Assembly (NCBI RefSeq): GCF_026341515.1
Contig: NZ_JAPEOK010000001.1
Coordinates: forward strand, 5,332,001-5,396,000
Length of the DNA stretch: 64,000 nt
Source: Streptomyces sp. NBC_00878
Lineage (GTDB): Bacteria; Actinomycetota; Actinomycetes; Streptomycetales; Streptomycetaceae
Reading direction: 5' to 3'
In this document: positions 16,045 through 24,942 of the stretch, one piece after another
How positions within the stretch are numbered: position 1 is the first letter of the stretch
How the letters are laid out: each line of letters opens with the position of its first letter
The notes under the pieces: model-generated
Databases searched by the model: none
The model's input: the letters and a program-made list of their open reading frames with translations, nothing else
What the model was told of the DNA's origin: nothing
Translations under genes and position numbers: made by a program

Positions 16045-17166
16045 ATGAGCCCGACCATGAGGACCATTAGCCGAGAGCAGCATCTGGCGTACATCCAGAG
16101 TCTGCCCGCGGCTAGCCACATGCAGGTCCCGGCCTGGGCGGACGTCAAGGCGGAGTGGCGCTCCGAGAGCCTCGGATGGTTCGACAGCAGGTCCGGCGAG
16201 ATCATCGGTGCAGGTCTCGTGCTGTATCGCCAGCTGCCCAAGATCAAGCGCTATCTCGCCTATCTGCCCGAAGGCCCGGTCATCAACTGGTTCGCGCCGA
16301 ATTTGACCGAGTGGCTGGATCCGATGCTCGCACACCTCAAGCAGCAGGGCGCCTTCTCGGTGAAGATGGGCCCACCCGTGATCATCCGGCGCTGGGACGC
16401 CGCCTCGATCAAGAAGGGCATCCAGGACCCGGACGTGAAGCGCCTGCGCGACACCGAGGCCGACTTCATCGAGCCGCGCGCCTTCGAGGTCGCCGACCGG
16501 CTGCGCCGCATGGGCTGGCAGCAGGGAGAGGACGGCGGGCCAGGCTTCGGCGACGTACAGCCCCGCTACGTCTATCAGGTGCCGCTGGCCAACCGGTCGC
16601 TCGAGGATGTCAGCAAGGGCTTCAACCAGCTGTGGCGGCGCAACATCAAGAAGGCCGAGAAGGCCGGCGTCGAAGTCGTCCAGGGCGGCTATCAGGACCT
16701 GGAGGAGTGGCAGCGCCTCTACGAGATCACGGCTCTGCGCGACCACTTCCGGCCCCGACCGCTCTTGTACTTCCAGCGCATGTGGACAGCCCTCAACACC
16801 GAGGACCCCAACCGCATGCGGCTGTACTTCGCCCGACGCGAGGGCGTGAACCTGTCCGCCGCGACGATGTTGGTCGTCGGCGGGCACGTCTGGTATTCCT
16901 ACGGTGCCTCCGACAACATCGGGCGGGAGTTCCGGCCCTCGAACGCGATGCAGTGGCGGATGCTGCGCGACGCCTACGCGCTCGGCGCCACCGTCTACGA
17001 CCTGCGCGGCATCTCCGACTCGCTGGATGAGACCGACCACCTCTTCGGTCTGATCCAGTTCAAGGTGGGCACCGGTGGACAAGCCGCTGAATACCTCGGC
17101 GAGTGGGACTTCCCGCTCAACAAAATGCTCCACAAGGCGCTCGACATCTACATGTCGCGCCGCTGA
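16045..17166 (+). CDS. femX: FemX-like peptidyltransferase (FemAB family, lipid II cross-bridge)
   Basis: 373 aa, ATG at 16045 after GAGGAG. The whole length is the FemABX fold of two GNAT-like domains: WADVKAEWRSESLGW near the N-terminus, LPEGPVINW, and the C-terminal YDLRGISDSLDE...GLIQFKVGTGG motif typical of the family. Family members use aminoacyl-tRNA to add the first residue of the cross-bridge to the peptidoglycan stem peptide; in S. coelicolor FemX is linked to the single glycine. It acts at the inner face of the membrane. The following alanine-racemase-like gene starts 65 bp later and is probably co-transcribed. Confidence 0.88.
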   Translation: MSPTMRTISREQHLAYIQSLPAASHMQVPAWADVKAEWRSESLGWFDSRSGEIIGAGLVLYRQLPKIKRYLAYLPEGPVINWFAPNLTEWLDPMLAHLKQQGAFSVKMGPPVIIRRWDAASIKKGIQDPDVKRLRDTEADFIEPRAFEVADRLRRMGWQQGEDGGPGFGDVQPRYVYQVPLANRSLEDVSKGFNQLWRRNIKKAEKAGVEVVQGGYQDLEEWQRLYEITALRDHFRPRPLLYFQRMWTALNTEDPNRMRLYFARREGVNLSAATMLVVGGHVWYSYGASDNIGREFRPSNAMQWRMLRDAYALGATVYDLRGISDSLDETDHLFGLIQFKVGTGGQAAEYLGEWDFPLNKMLHKALDIYMSRR

Positions 17167-17231
17167 CGCGCCAGAATTCGTCTTCACACCTCTGATACAC
17201 CGCTGCCACGAGAAAGGTTCCGGTTCCGGTC

Positions 17232-18263
17232 ATGGCGCTCACGCTCTACGTCGACACCGCACGCTGGCGGGCGCACCACAAGCACGTGTCCGAGCAGTTT
17301 CCGGGGCTCGTCCCCGTCTGCAAGGGCAACGGCTACGGCTTCGGCCACGAGCGCCTCGCGGACGAGGCCACCCGCCTGGGCTCCGATGTCCTGGCCGTCG
17401 GCACGACGTACGAAGCCGCGCGGATCAAGGACTGGTTCGGCGGCGATCTGCTGGTGCTGACGCCGTTCAGACGCGGCGAGGAGCCCGTACCGCTGCCCGA
17501 CCGGGTCATCCGATCCGTGTCGTCGGTGGACGGGGTCTACGGCCTCGTGGGCGCCCGTGTCGTCATCGAGGTCATGTCCTCGATGAAGCGGCACGGAGTG
17601 AACGGGCAGGATCTGTCCCAGCTCCACGCCGCCATAGAGAACGTGCGCCTTGAGGGCTTCGCGATCCACTTGCCGCTGGACCGCACCGACGGCTCGGACG
17701 CCGTCGAGGAGGTTATCGGCTGGATGGACAGGCTGCGCGCGGCCCGGCTGCCGCTGCACACCATGTTCGTCAGTCATCTCAAGGCCGAGGAACTCGCCAG
17801 GCTGCAGCAGCAGTTCCCGCAGACCCGCTTCCGCGCCCGCATCGGCACGCGGCTGTGGCTGGGGGACCACGAGGCGACCGAGTACCGCGGAGCCGTCCTG
17901 GACGTCACCCCCGTTTCCAAGGGCGACCGTTTCGGCTACCGCCAGCAAAAGGTCGCCTCGGACGGCTGGCTGGTGGTCGTGGCGGGCGGTACGTCGCACG
18001 GCGTGGGCCTCGAGGCTCCGAAGGCCCTGCACGGCGTCATGCCGCGCGCCAAGGGCGTCGCCCGGGCCGGCCTCGCCACGGTCAACCGGAACCTCTCACC
18101 GTTCGTCTGGGGCGCCAAGCAGCGCTGGTTCGCGGAGCCCCCGCACATGCAGGTCTCGATCCTCTTCGTGCCCTCGGACGCTCCGGAGCCGAAGGTCGGC
18201 GAGGAGCTGGTGGCCCATCTGCGGCACACCACCACGCAGTTCGACCGCATCGTCGAGCGCTGA
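17232..18263 (+). CDS. Alanine racemase-like PLP enzyme
   Basis: 343 aa, ATG at 17232. The N-terminal PLP barrel has the lysine motif PVCKGNGYGFG, with Lys31 as the likely Schiff-base residue, and IHLPLDRTD and FRARIGTRLWLG further on. It is shorter and more divergent than the biosynthetic alanine racemase Alr, and the C-terminal catalytic tyrosine region is not obvious. It is coupled to femX, which points to peptidoglycan amino-acid supply or recycling. The reaction (racemase or another PLP reaction) is uncertain. Confidence 0.8.
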   Translation: MALTLYVDTARWRAHHKHVSEQFPGLVPVCKGNGYGFGHERLADEATRLGSDVLAVGTTYEAARIKDWFGGDLLVLTPFRRGEEPVPLPDRVIRSVSSVDGVYGLVGARVVIEVMSSMKRHGVNGQDLSQLHAAIENVRLEGFAIHLPLDRTDGSDAVEEVIGWMDRLRAARLPLHTMFVSHLKAEELARLQQQFPQTRFRARIGTRLWLGDHEATEYRGAVLDVTPVSKGDRFGYRQQKVASDGWLVVVAGGTSHGVGLEAPKALHGVMPRAKGVARAGLATVNRNLSPFVWGAKQRWFAEPPHMQVSILFVPSDAPEPKVGEELVAHLRHTTTQFDRIVER

Positions 18264-18295
18264 CAGCGGGGAACGCCGAGCCCCGCACACAGGCG

Positions 18296-18330
18296 AAAGG
18301 CCGTACACGGACTCCGTGTACGGCCTTTTA
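18296..18330. terminator. Bidirectional hairpin terminator
   Basis: A 15-bp perfect stem (AAAGGCCGTACACGG) with ACT loop and TTTTA on the plus strand, between the convergent racemase-like and glycosyltransferase genes. Confidence 0.85.
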
Positions 18331-18354
18331 CGTGGCCACCCGCACCTTGTTCGC

Positions 18355-19860
18355 TCAGGGCGAACGCCGCTCCGTCGATTCATCGCCGCCGCCCCACTCC
18401 ACGTACGGCCCGTCGAAGTGCGCCGCATGCCGCGGCGGGTGGGCCGCGGCGCCCAGGACGAACACGTCCTCCGCGCCGTCCAGCACCCCACCGGAGGGAT
18501 CGTCGTCACCGGAGCGGCGCACCACGTCCCGCTCCGGCATGAGGATGTCGCGCACGATCACCGCGCCCAAGTACAGCGTCCCCAACAGGTGCACGGCGAT
18601 GGCCAGTTGATATCCCTCTTGCGGCAGTCCCTTGTGGGCGTCTCCGCTGGTCGTGTACGCGAGGTACATCCAGATCCCGAGGAAGTACGCCACCTCGCAC
18701 GCCTGCCAGATCAGGAAGTCCCGCCACTTCGGGCGGGCCAGCACGGCGAGAGGCACCAGCCACAACACGTACTGCGGCGAGTAGACCTTGTTGGTGAGGA
18801 TGAAGGCCGCGACGATCAGGAACGCCAGCTGGGCGAAGCGCGGCCGACGCGGGGCCGTCAGCGAGAGAGCCGCGATGCCCACGCAGGAGATCAGAATCAG
18901 CACCATGGCGAACGTGTTGACGGTGTCGGTGTCGAGCGGGGTCTCCATGCGCTGGGACAGGATCAGCCAGAAGGACCCGAAGTCGACGCCGCGTTCCTGG
19001 CTGAACGTGTAGAACTTCGACCAGCCCTCGGGCGCGAGCAGCATGACCGGCAGGTTCACGACCAGCCAGGAGCCGACCGCACCGAGCAGGGCCGTACCGA
19101 ACTCGCGCCACCTGCCCGCGCGCCAGCACAGCACGAGCAGCGGCCCGAGGAGCAGCACGGGATAGAGCTTGGCGGCGGTGGCAAGCCCCAGCAGGACTCC
19201 GAAGGCAAGGGGACGGCTCCGCGCCCACATCAGCATCGCGGCGGCCGTCAGAGCGACGGCCAGCAGGTCCCAGTTGATAGTTGCGGTCAGTGCGAAAGCG
19301 GGCGCCAGGGCGACCAGCAGGCCGTCCCAGGGCCGCCGCCGGTGGGTGCGGGTCACGCAGACGCCGATGACTGCCGTGCACGCCATCAGCATCCCGGCGT
19401 TGACCATCCAGTAGACCTGCTCCTGGTCCTGGATGCTGCCGCTGCCGGGCGTCAGCCATGAGGCGACCTCCATGAACACACCGGTCAGCACCGGGTATTC
19501 GAGGTACTCCATGTCGCCTTCGAGCTTGTCGAAGTACGGCATCAGCCCGTCGGCGAAGCCCCGCCCCTGGTAGAGGTGCGGGATGTCCGAGTAGCAGGCA
19601 TGCGTGTACTGCGAGCTGGCCCCGAAGAACCAGGCGCCGTCGTAGCAGGGCAGCTTCTGCACCATGCCGAGGGCGAACATACCGATCGCGACGAGCGCGA
19701 TGACCCGCACGGGAGTCCACCAGGACGTCCCGAGCAGCGCACGCCGTCCGAGAGGACCACCGAACAGTTCACTGCCGGCCGCGGCGACCGGGTCCTCCTT
19801 GGTCGGCCGCACCAGATCTGGCTCGTGCACGCTCGCGCGCGTCGTTTCTGCACTGGGCAT
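18355..19860 (-). CDS. Polyprenol-phosphate-dependent glycosyltransferase, GT87/DUF2029 type
   Basis: 501 aa; ATG at 19860 has AGGA about 9 nt upstream. Around ten hydrophobic segments run from residue 50 to 440. The first extracytoplasmic loop contains acidic pairs (YDGAWFFG, YFDKLEGDMEYLEYP) typical of GT-C enzymes, and LTATINWDLLAVAL and KLYPVLLLGPL are characteristic of DUF2029 proteins. In actinobacteria these transfer mannose or arabinose from a lipid carrier to cell-envelope glycans. The C-terminal tail is cytosolic and acidic. The acceptor is not known. Confidence 0.82.
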   Translation of the reverse strand: MPSAETTRASVHEPDLVRPTKEDPVAAAGSELFGGPLGRRALLGTSWWTPVRVIALVAIGMFALGMVQKLPCYDGAWFFGASSQYTHACYSDIPHLYQGRGFADGLMPYFDKLEGDMEYLEYPVLTGVFMEVASWLTPGSGSIQDQEQVYWMVNAGMLMACTAVIGVCVTRTHRRRPWDGLLVALAPAFALTATINWDLLAVALTAAAMLMWARSRPLAFGVLLGLATAAKLYPVLLLGPLLVLCWRAGRWREFGTALLGAVGSWLVVNLPVMLLAPEGWSKFYTFSQERGVDFGSFWLILSQRMETPLDTDTVNTFAMVLILISCVGIAALSLTAPRRPRFAQLAFLIVAAFILTNKVYSPQYVLWLVPLAVLARPKWRDFLIWQACEVAYFLGIWMYLAYTTSGDAHKGLPQEGYQLAIAVHLLGTLYLGAVIVRDILMPERDVVRRSGDDDPSGGVLDGAEDVFVLGAAAHPPRHAAHFDGPYVEWGGGDESTERRSP

Positions 19861-19895
19861 GCCGCACATCCTGCCGTACGCGCCTAGGAAAACGC

Positions 19896-19932
19896 CGAGG
19901 GCTGTCGCACCGAGTCGGTGCGACAGCCCTCG
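19896..19932. terminator. Terminator of the penicillin-binding protein gene
   Basis: A 17-bp perfect stem (CGAGGGCTGTCGCACCG) with AGT loop; on the minus strand it is followed by GGCGTTTTCC. The two parS sites lie between it and the PBP stop codon. Confidence 0.8.
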
Positions 19933-19945
19933 TTTCACGTGAAAC
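19932..19945. promoter_or_regulatory. parS site 4
   Basis: Exact GTTTCACGTGAAAC, sharing its first base with the terminator stem at 19896-19932. Confidence 0.92.
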
Positions 19946-19959
19946 ACCTCACTGCGGAT

Positions 19960-19973
19960 GTTTCACGTGAAAC
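19960..19973. promoter_or_regulatory. parS site 5
   Basis: Exact GTTTCACGTGAAAC, 28 bp from site 4, just beyond the PBP stop codon. Confidence 0.92.
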
Positions 19974-19988
19974 ACCCCGTGGTGGCAG

Positions 19989-22679
19989 CTACCCGGTCGG
20001 TCCTCCGAAGAGGCTGCCATTGCCATTGCCTCTGGTATTTCCGGGATCCTCAGATTCCGTGGGTGAAGAGGTCACCCCTCCGTCCGAGGTGCCGGCATCC
20101 GTTCCGCCCGCGTCGGCTCCAGCGGTGTCCTCGCATCCGAGGCCGAAGTTGCCACAGGTCTCGCTCGGGGAGGGCGAGGGAGCCGTCTCCGACTCACTGG
20201 GCTCCGTACTGGGTTCGATCGTCTCCTCTTCGGACTCAGTGGGCGTGGGGGTCACGCTCGGAGTCGGAAGGTCATTGACCACTTTGCCGATGGGCTCGGC
20301 CTGCGGGAAGTCTTCGGGCTTCGTTCCCTTGAGCGCCTGCTCCATGTAGTCGTGCCAGATCTCGGCCGGGAACGAGGCACCGTGGATGGTCTTCTGGCCA
20401 CCCGTGCCGTACATCTCCAGGAACTGACGATTCTTGTTGGTCTCGTCGTCGTCCATGCGGTACATGCTGACCGCGGTCGACAGCTGCGGCGTGTATCCGA
20501 CGAACCAGGCGGACTTGTTGCCGTCCGTCGTACCGGTCTTGCCGGCCACCTCGCGACCGTCGAGTTGTGCAGGCTTACCGGTTCCGTCGTCGACGACGGT
20601 CTTCAGGACGTCGGTGACGTTGTCGGCGACCTTCTCAGTGAAGGCCGGCTTGGGCGCCGCCTTGTGCTTCCACTTCGTAGCCCCTTCGTACTCGACGGAC
20701 TTGACCGAGAACGGTTCGTTCTGCTCACCGCTGGCCGCGAACGTCGCGTACGCGCCGGCCATGCGGATCGAGCTGGGGTCCGAGATACCGATGGAGAAGG
20801 ACGGGAAGGTGGTACCCGTCAGACTGCTCGGCCTGAGGCCGGCATTTTCGGCTGCCAGCTTCACCTTGTCCAGACCGACGTCCATACCGAGCTGCACGAA
20901 GGGGGAGTTCGCCGAGACCCTCATGGCCTCGCGCAGGTTGATCCGGTAGTTCGGCGCAATACCGTACGACGCGCCGCCGTCGTTGGTCTGGAGCCACTCC
21001 TCGTCCTTGTCGTTCTTCCAGATGCTGCCGTCGTAATTCTTGATCTTGAGCTTGTTCTTGCCACTGTAGAAGCTGTCCGGCGAGACCTGGGTCCGTTCGT
21101 CCTGCGCCTGGGACTCCCCGAGGTCGGGGTCACGCTTGCCGTCCTGCATGGCGGCGGCCAGGACGAACGGCTTGAACGTCGAACCGACCGCGGCACCGGT
21201 CTCGTCGGCGTTGTTGGTGAAGTGCTTGGTCGCGGACTCACCACCGTAAATGGCCACGATGGCGCCGGATTTCGGGTCCACGGAAGCCCCGCCGAACTGA
21301 ACGTACTTGTCGGTCTTCGGGCGGCGCTTCTCGTCGAGGTTCTCCTTGCGGACCTTCTTCACGGCCTCTTCGAGCTTGTCGACCTTGTTCTTGTCGAAGG
21401 TCGTGTGGATCTCGTAGCCACCCCGCTGGAGCTGCTCTTCGGTGACGTCGGTGTTGTTGATGACGTAGCCCTTGGCCAGGTCGACGAGGTAGCCGATCTG
21501 ACCGCCCAGCTCAGAGCTGGACCGCGGGTTCTGGAGCTTGGGGAGCTCCTTGTACTTGGCCCGCTCCGTGGCCGACAGGTACCCGTCCTTGACCATCTCG
21601 TTGAGGATCCAGGTCCATCGTTCCGTGGCCCGCCTGGTGTTGCCCTCTCGCGTGGCCCTCGGGTCGATCGCCGTCGCTCCCGCAGGGTCGTAGTACGTGG
21701 CGCCCTTCAGAACAGCGGCGAGGAGGGCGCACTCACTCGCGTCCAGGTCGGTCGCGTCCTTGCCGAAGTACGAACGAGCGGCCGCCTGGAGGCCATAGGA
21801 GGCACGGCCGTAGTAGGCGGTGTTCAGGTACCCCGCCATGACCTCCTCCTTGGGCTCGGTGCGGCCCACCTTGATGGAGACGAGGAGTTCCTTGAACTTG
21901 CGGGACACCGTCTGCGACTGGTCGTTCAGCATGGCGTTCTTCACGTACTGCTGGGTGATGGTCGAGCCGCCCTGCGTCTGGCCGCCTTTGGCCATGTTGA
22001 AGAGCGCACGGCCGATGCCCACGGGGTCGATGCCCTTGTCGGTCTCGAACTTCTTGTTCTCGGCCGACATGACGGCGAAGCGCATCGCCTGGGGGATCTG
22101 CTCGTACTTGATGTTCTGGCGGTTGGTCTCACCGCCCGTGGACACCATCGGCTTGCCGTTGGACCAGTAGTAGACGTTGTTCTGCGCCTTCGCGGCCGCC
22201 GCGACGTCCGGCACTCCCACCATGGCGTACGCGATACCGGCCACGGCCATCATGCTGCCGCAGAAGCCGATGAACGAACCCGTCACGAGCTTCCACGAGG
22301 GGACCCAACGCGCCCACCCGTACTTGCCCGCACGCGGATAGTCGATGATCCGCTTCTTCTCGGGCACGGGTCCGCGCCCTCTGCCCCGGCCGGGCCCGCC
22401 CGGAAGACCGCGCGGGCCGCCACCACCGTGACCGCCGCGCCCGGCGCCGTCAGCGGCTCTGCGCCTGGCGCCGCCGCTGCTTCTCTGTGCCGCACGCCGG
22501 GCCTCGGCACGGCTACCGAACGGACTCTCCTCCCCTCCCGAGTCATAGGAATCGGAAGGAGACCCAGTGGCGCTTCGCGGTGCCGCGCGGCGGCCGGAGG
22601 ACGACCCGGTCTGGCCGCGTCGGGCCGCGGCACGTCCGCCACCCTGCGGCTGCGACGGTTTGCGACGGTGCTCGCTCAT
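19989..22679 (-). CDS. Bifunctional penicillin-binding protein (class A: transglycosylase and transpeptidase)
   Basis: 896 aa; ATG at 22679 with GAGGAG upstream. A basic, Gly/Arg-rich cytosolic tail (1-125) is followed by one membrane helix (about 133-155). The GT51 glycosyltransferase domain has the catalytic-glutamate motif SAENKKF (Glu207) and GGSTITQQYVKN (238-249). The transpeptidase domain has S-T-F-K (500-503), SAN (589-591) and KTG (714-716). A Ser/Thr/Pro/Glu-rich tail ends the protein. It polymerises and cross-links peptidoglycan outside the membrane. It is followed by two parS sites and a terminator. Confidence 0.96.
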   Translation of the reverse strand: MSEHRRKPSQPQGGGRAAARRGQTGSSSGRRAAPRSATGSPSDSYDSGGEESPFGSRAEARRAAQRSSGGARRRAADGAGRGGHGGGGPRGLPGGPGRGRGRGPVPEKKRIIDYPRAGKYGWARWVPSWKLVTGSFIGFCGSMMAVAGIAYAMVGVPDVAAAAKAQNNVYYWSNGKPMVSTGGETNRQNIKYEQIPQAMRFAVMSAENKKFETDKGIDPVGIGRALFNMAKGGQTQGGSTITQQYVKNAMLNDQSQTVSRKFKELLVSIKVGRTEPKEEVMAGYLNTAYYGRASYGLQAAARSYFGKDATDLDASECALLAAVLKGATYYDPAGATAIDPRATREGNTRRATERWTWILNEMVKDGYLSATERAKYKELPKLQNPRSSSELGGQIGYLVDLAKGYVINNTDVTEEQLQRGGYEIHTTFDKNKVDKLEEAVKKVRKENLDEKRRPKTDKYVQFGGASVDPKSGAIVAIYGGESATKHFTNNADETGAAVGSTFKPFVLAAAMQDGKRDPDLGESQAQDERTQVSPDSFYSGKNKLKIKNYDGSIWKNDKDEEWLQTNDGGASYGIAPNYRINLREAMRVSANSPFVQLGMDVGLDKVKLAAENAGLRPSSLTGTTFPSFSIGISDPSSIRMAGAYATFAASGEQNEPFSVKSVEYEGATKWKHKAAPKPAFTEKVADNVTDVLKTVVDDGTGKPAQLDGREVAGKTGTTDGNKSAWFVGYTPQLSTAVSMYRMDDDETNKNRQFLEMYGTGGQKTIHGASFPAEIWHDYMEQALKGTKPEDFPQAEPIGKVVNDLPTPSVTPTPTESEEETIEPSTEPSESETAPSPSPSETCGNFGLGCEDTAGADAGGTDAGTSDGGVTSSPTESEDPGNTRGNGNGSLFGGPTG

Positions 22680-22980
22680 CGAACGATTACTCCTCGGGCA
22701 GGCGCACCTGAGCGCGCCTGGAAACGGCGGCTGGTTTCCGGTCCCCCCAAAGTACGGATGCGGTCGTTCTTGCATTCATCCGTACTGCACCGAGGACAAG
22801 GACGTCCCCATGCGTCACTCGGTTCCCGGTGGTTGGCATGGCCCACAGACTACGCACCGTCAAAACCCACCTAGCACCGAAGTTCACCCCAAAACAGGCA
22901 ACTTGCTTCCTACGAATCGGTGATGTGACGCCGTTCACCGTGCCCCCTCTTGTCGCAGGCGGAGGACCGATCTATCGTTC

Positions 22981-23003
22981 TGATGTATCGAGTCGATACA
23001 TCA
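22981..23003. promoter_or_regulatory. PadR-type operator palindrome
   Basis: TGATGTATCG-AGT-CGATACATCA, a perfect 10-bp inverted repeat 51 bp upstream of the PadR gene. It contains the ATGT...ACAT pattern of PadR boxes. The surrounding 374-bp gap (22680-23053) between the divergent PBP and PadR genes shows nothing else convincing. Confidence 0.65.
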
Positions 23004-23053
23004 GCTCGGCATAAAAGCCGTCACGGCCAGTCCGCGGCAGAGAGGAGGCGACG

Positions 23054-23737
23054 ATGAGCCGGCGTTCCGGGATCCTCGAGTTCGCCATCCTCGGCCTGCT
23101 CCGCGAGTCCCCGATGCACGGCTATGAGCTGCGCAAACGCCTCAATACGTCACTGGGTGTGTTCCGTGCGTTCAGCTACGGGACGCTCTACCCCTGCCTC
23201 AAGACGCTGGTCGCCAACGGCTGGTTGATCGAGGAGCCGGGGAACACTCCCGAGGACGCGCTCGCGGCGCCACTCTCAGGGCGTCGCGCCAAGATCGTCT
23301 ATCGGTTGACGGCGGAAGGTAAGGAACATTTCGAGGACCTGCTCTCACAGACGGGTCCCGACGCGTACGAGGACGAGCACTTCGCCGCTCGCTTCGCCTT
23401 CTTCGGCCAGACGTCACGGGACGTACGGATGCGGGTCCTCGAAGGCCGCCGCAGCCGTCTCGAGGAGCGCCTGGAGAAAATGCGCGCCTCTCTGGCACGC
23501 ACCCGGGAGCGCCTCGACGACTACACCCTTGAGCTCCAGCGCCACGGAATGGAGTCCGTGGAGCGCGAAGTGCGCTGGCTGAACGAGCTCATCGAGAGCG
23601 AGCGGGCCGGACGGGACCAGCAGCGTCCCGGATCGGACGGCTCCGCTCAGCAGGACAGCACATCTGGGGAGTCGGGCGGCCTGCCCCGGCCCGGGGACAC
23701 TCCCGGGCCGGATCCGTCCGATGACACTGCCACGTGA
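23054..23737 (+). CDS. PadR family transcriptional regulator
   Basis: 227 aa, ATG at 23054 after GAGAGGAGG. Residues 5-90 form the PadR winged helix: [21 protein letters not shown], then [18 protein letters not shown] and [11 protein letters not shown]. Residues 105-190 form the C-terminal dimerisation helices (PadR C4/Vir type) and the last 40 are acidic and disordered. It probably represses itself through the palindrome at 22981-23003. The inositol-1-phosphate synthase gene starts 45 bp downstream and may be in the same transcript, so it may also control inositol supply. Confidence 0.93.
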   Translation: MSRRSGILEFAILGLLRESPMHGYELRKRLNTSLGVFRAFSYGTLYPCLKTLVANGWLIEEPGNTPEDALAAPLSGRRAKIVYRLTAEGKEHFEDLLSQTGPDAYEDEHFAARFAFFGQTSRDVRMRVLEGRRSRLEERLEKMRASLARTRERLDDYTLELQRHGMESVEREVRWLNELIESERAGRDQQRPGSDGSAQQDSTSGESGGLPRPGDTPGPDPSDDTAT

Positions 23738-23781
23738 AGTCCTCCCAGGACTTCACCGAGTACACACAGGGAGCAACCGGA

Positions 23782-24864
23782 ATGGGTTCGGTTCGCGTAG
23801 CCATCGTCGGCGTGGGCAACTGCGCCGCCTCGTTGGTGCAGGGAGTCGAGTACTACAAGGACGCCGACGCGGCGTCCAAGGTGCCCGGCCTGATGCACGT
23901 CCAGTTCGGCGACTACCACGTGGGTGACGTCGAATTCGTCGCCGCCTTCGACGTCGACGCGAAGAAGGTCGGCCTCGACCTCTCGGACGCCATCGGTGCC
24001 AGCGAGAACAACACCATCAAGATCTGCGACGTCCCGAACAAGGGCGTCACGGTCCAGCGCGGCCACACCTACGACGGTCTCGGCAAGTACTACCGCGAGA
24101 CCATCGAGGAGTCCGCCGAGGCCCCGGTCGATATCGTCCAGATCCTCAAGGACAGGCAGGTAGACGTCCTCGTCTGCTATCTGCCCGTCGGTTCCGAGGA
24201 CGCGGCGAAGTTCTACGCCCAGGCCGCCATCGACGCCAAGGTCGCCTTCGTCAACGCCCTTCCGGTCTTCATCGCCGGCACCAAGGAGTGGGCGGACAAG
24301 TTCACCGAGGCGGGTGTCCCGATCGTCGGCGACGACATCAAGTCGCAGGTCGGCGCCACGATCACGCATCGCGTGATGGCGAAACTGTTCGAGGACCGCG
24401 GTGTCCGTCTCGAGCGCACGATGCAACTCAACGTCGGCGGCAACATGGACTTCAAGAACATGCTGGAGCGCGACCGCCTGGAGTCCAAGAAGATCTCGAA
24501 GACGCAGGCCGTGACCTCGCAGATCCCCGACCGCGACATGGGTGCGAAGAACGTCCACATCGGTCCCTCGGACTACGTGGCCTGGCTCGACGACCGCAAG
24601 TGGGCGTACGTCCGCCTCGAGGGCCGCGCCTTCGGCGACGTCCCGCTGAACCTGGAGTACAAGCTGGAGGTCTGGGACTCCCCGAACTCCGCGGGTGTCA
24701 TCATCGACGCCCTGCGTGCCGCGAAGATCGCCAAGGACCGTGGCATCGGCGGCCCGATCCTCTCCGCGTCGAGCTACTTCATGAAGTCGCCGCCGGTCCA
24801 GTACTTCGACGACGAGGCCTACGACAACGTCGAGAAGTTCATCAAGGGCGAGGTCGAGCGCTAA
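23782..24864 (+). CDS. ino1: myo-Inositol-1-phosphate synthase
   Basis: 360 aa, ATG at 23782 behind GGGAG. The NAD-binding Rossmann start is [18 protein letters not shown], and [20 protein letters not shown] and [16 protein letters not shown] are family signatures. It converts glucose-6-phosphate to inositol-1-phosphate, the first step to phosphatidylinositol and to mycothiol in actinomycetes. The length matches the S. coelicolor enzyme. It follows the PadR gene by 44 bp and is followed by a strong terminator. Confidence 0.96.
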   Translation: MGSVRVAIVGVGNCAASLVQGVEYYKDADAASKVPGLMHVQFGDYHVGDVEFVAAFDVDAKKVGLDLSDAIGASENNTIKICDVPNKGVTVQRGHTYDGLGKYYRETIEESAEAPVDIVQILKDRQVDVLVCYLPVGSEDAAKFYAQAAIDAKVAFVNALPVFIAGTKEWADKFTEAGVPIVGDDIKSQVGATITHRVMAKLFEDRGVRLERTMQLNVGGNMDFKNMLERDRLESKKISKTQAVTSQIPDRDMGAKNVHIGPSDYVAWLDDRKWAYVRLEGRAFGDVPLNLEYKLEVWDSPNSAGVIIDALRAAKIAKDRGIGGPILSASSYFMKSPPVQYFDDEAYDNVEKFIKGEVER

Positions 24865-24887
24865 AACGCTTGATGTACAGCTCTGTT

Positions 24888-24920
24888 GAGGGTCCCCGGG
24901 TCGCAAGCCCGGGGACCCTC
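24888..24920 (+). terminator. Terminator after inositol-1-phosphate synthase
   Basis: A perfect 13-bp GC-rich stem (GAGGGTCCCCGGG) with a 7-nt loop, 23 bp after the stop codon. A long T run is missing, as is usual in Streptomyces. Confidence 0.8.
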
Positions 24921-24942
24921 CTCGTATGTGAGGCTGAGCCCC

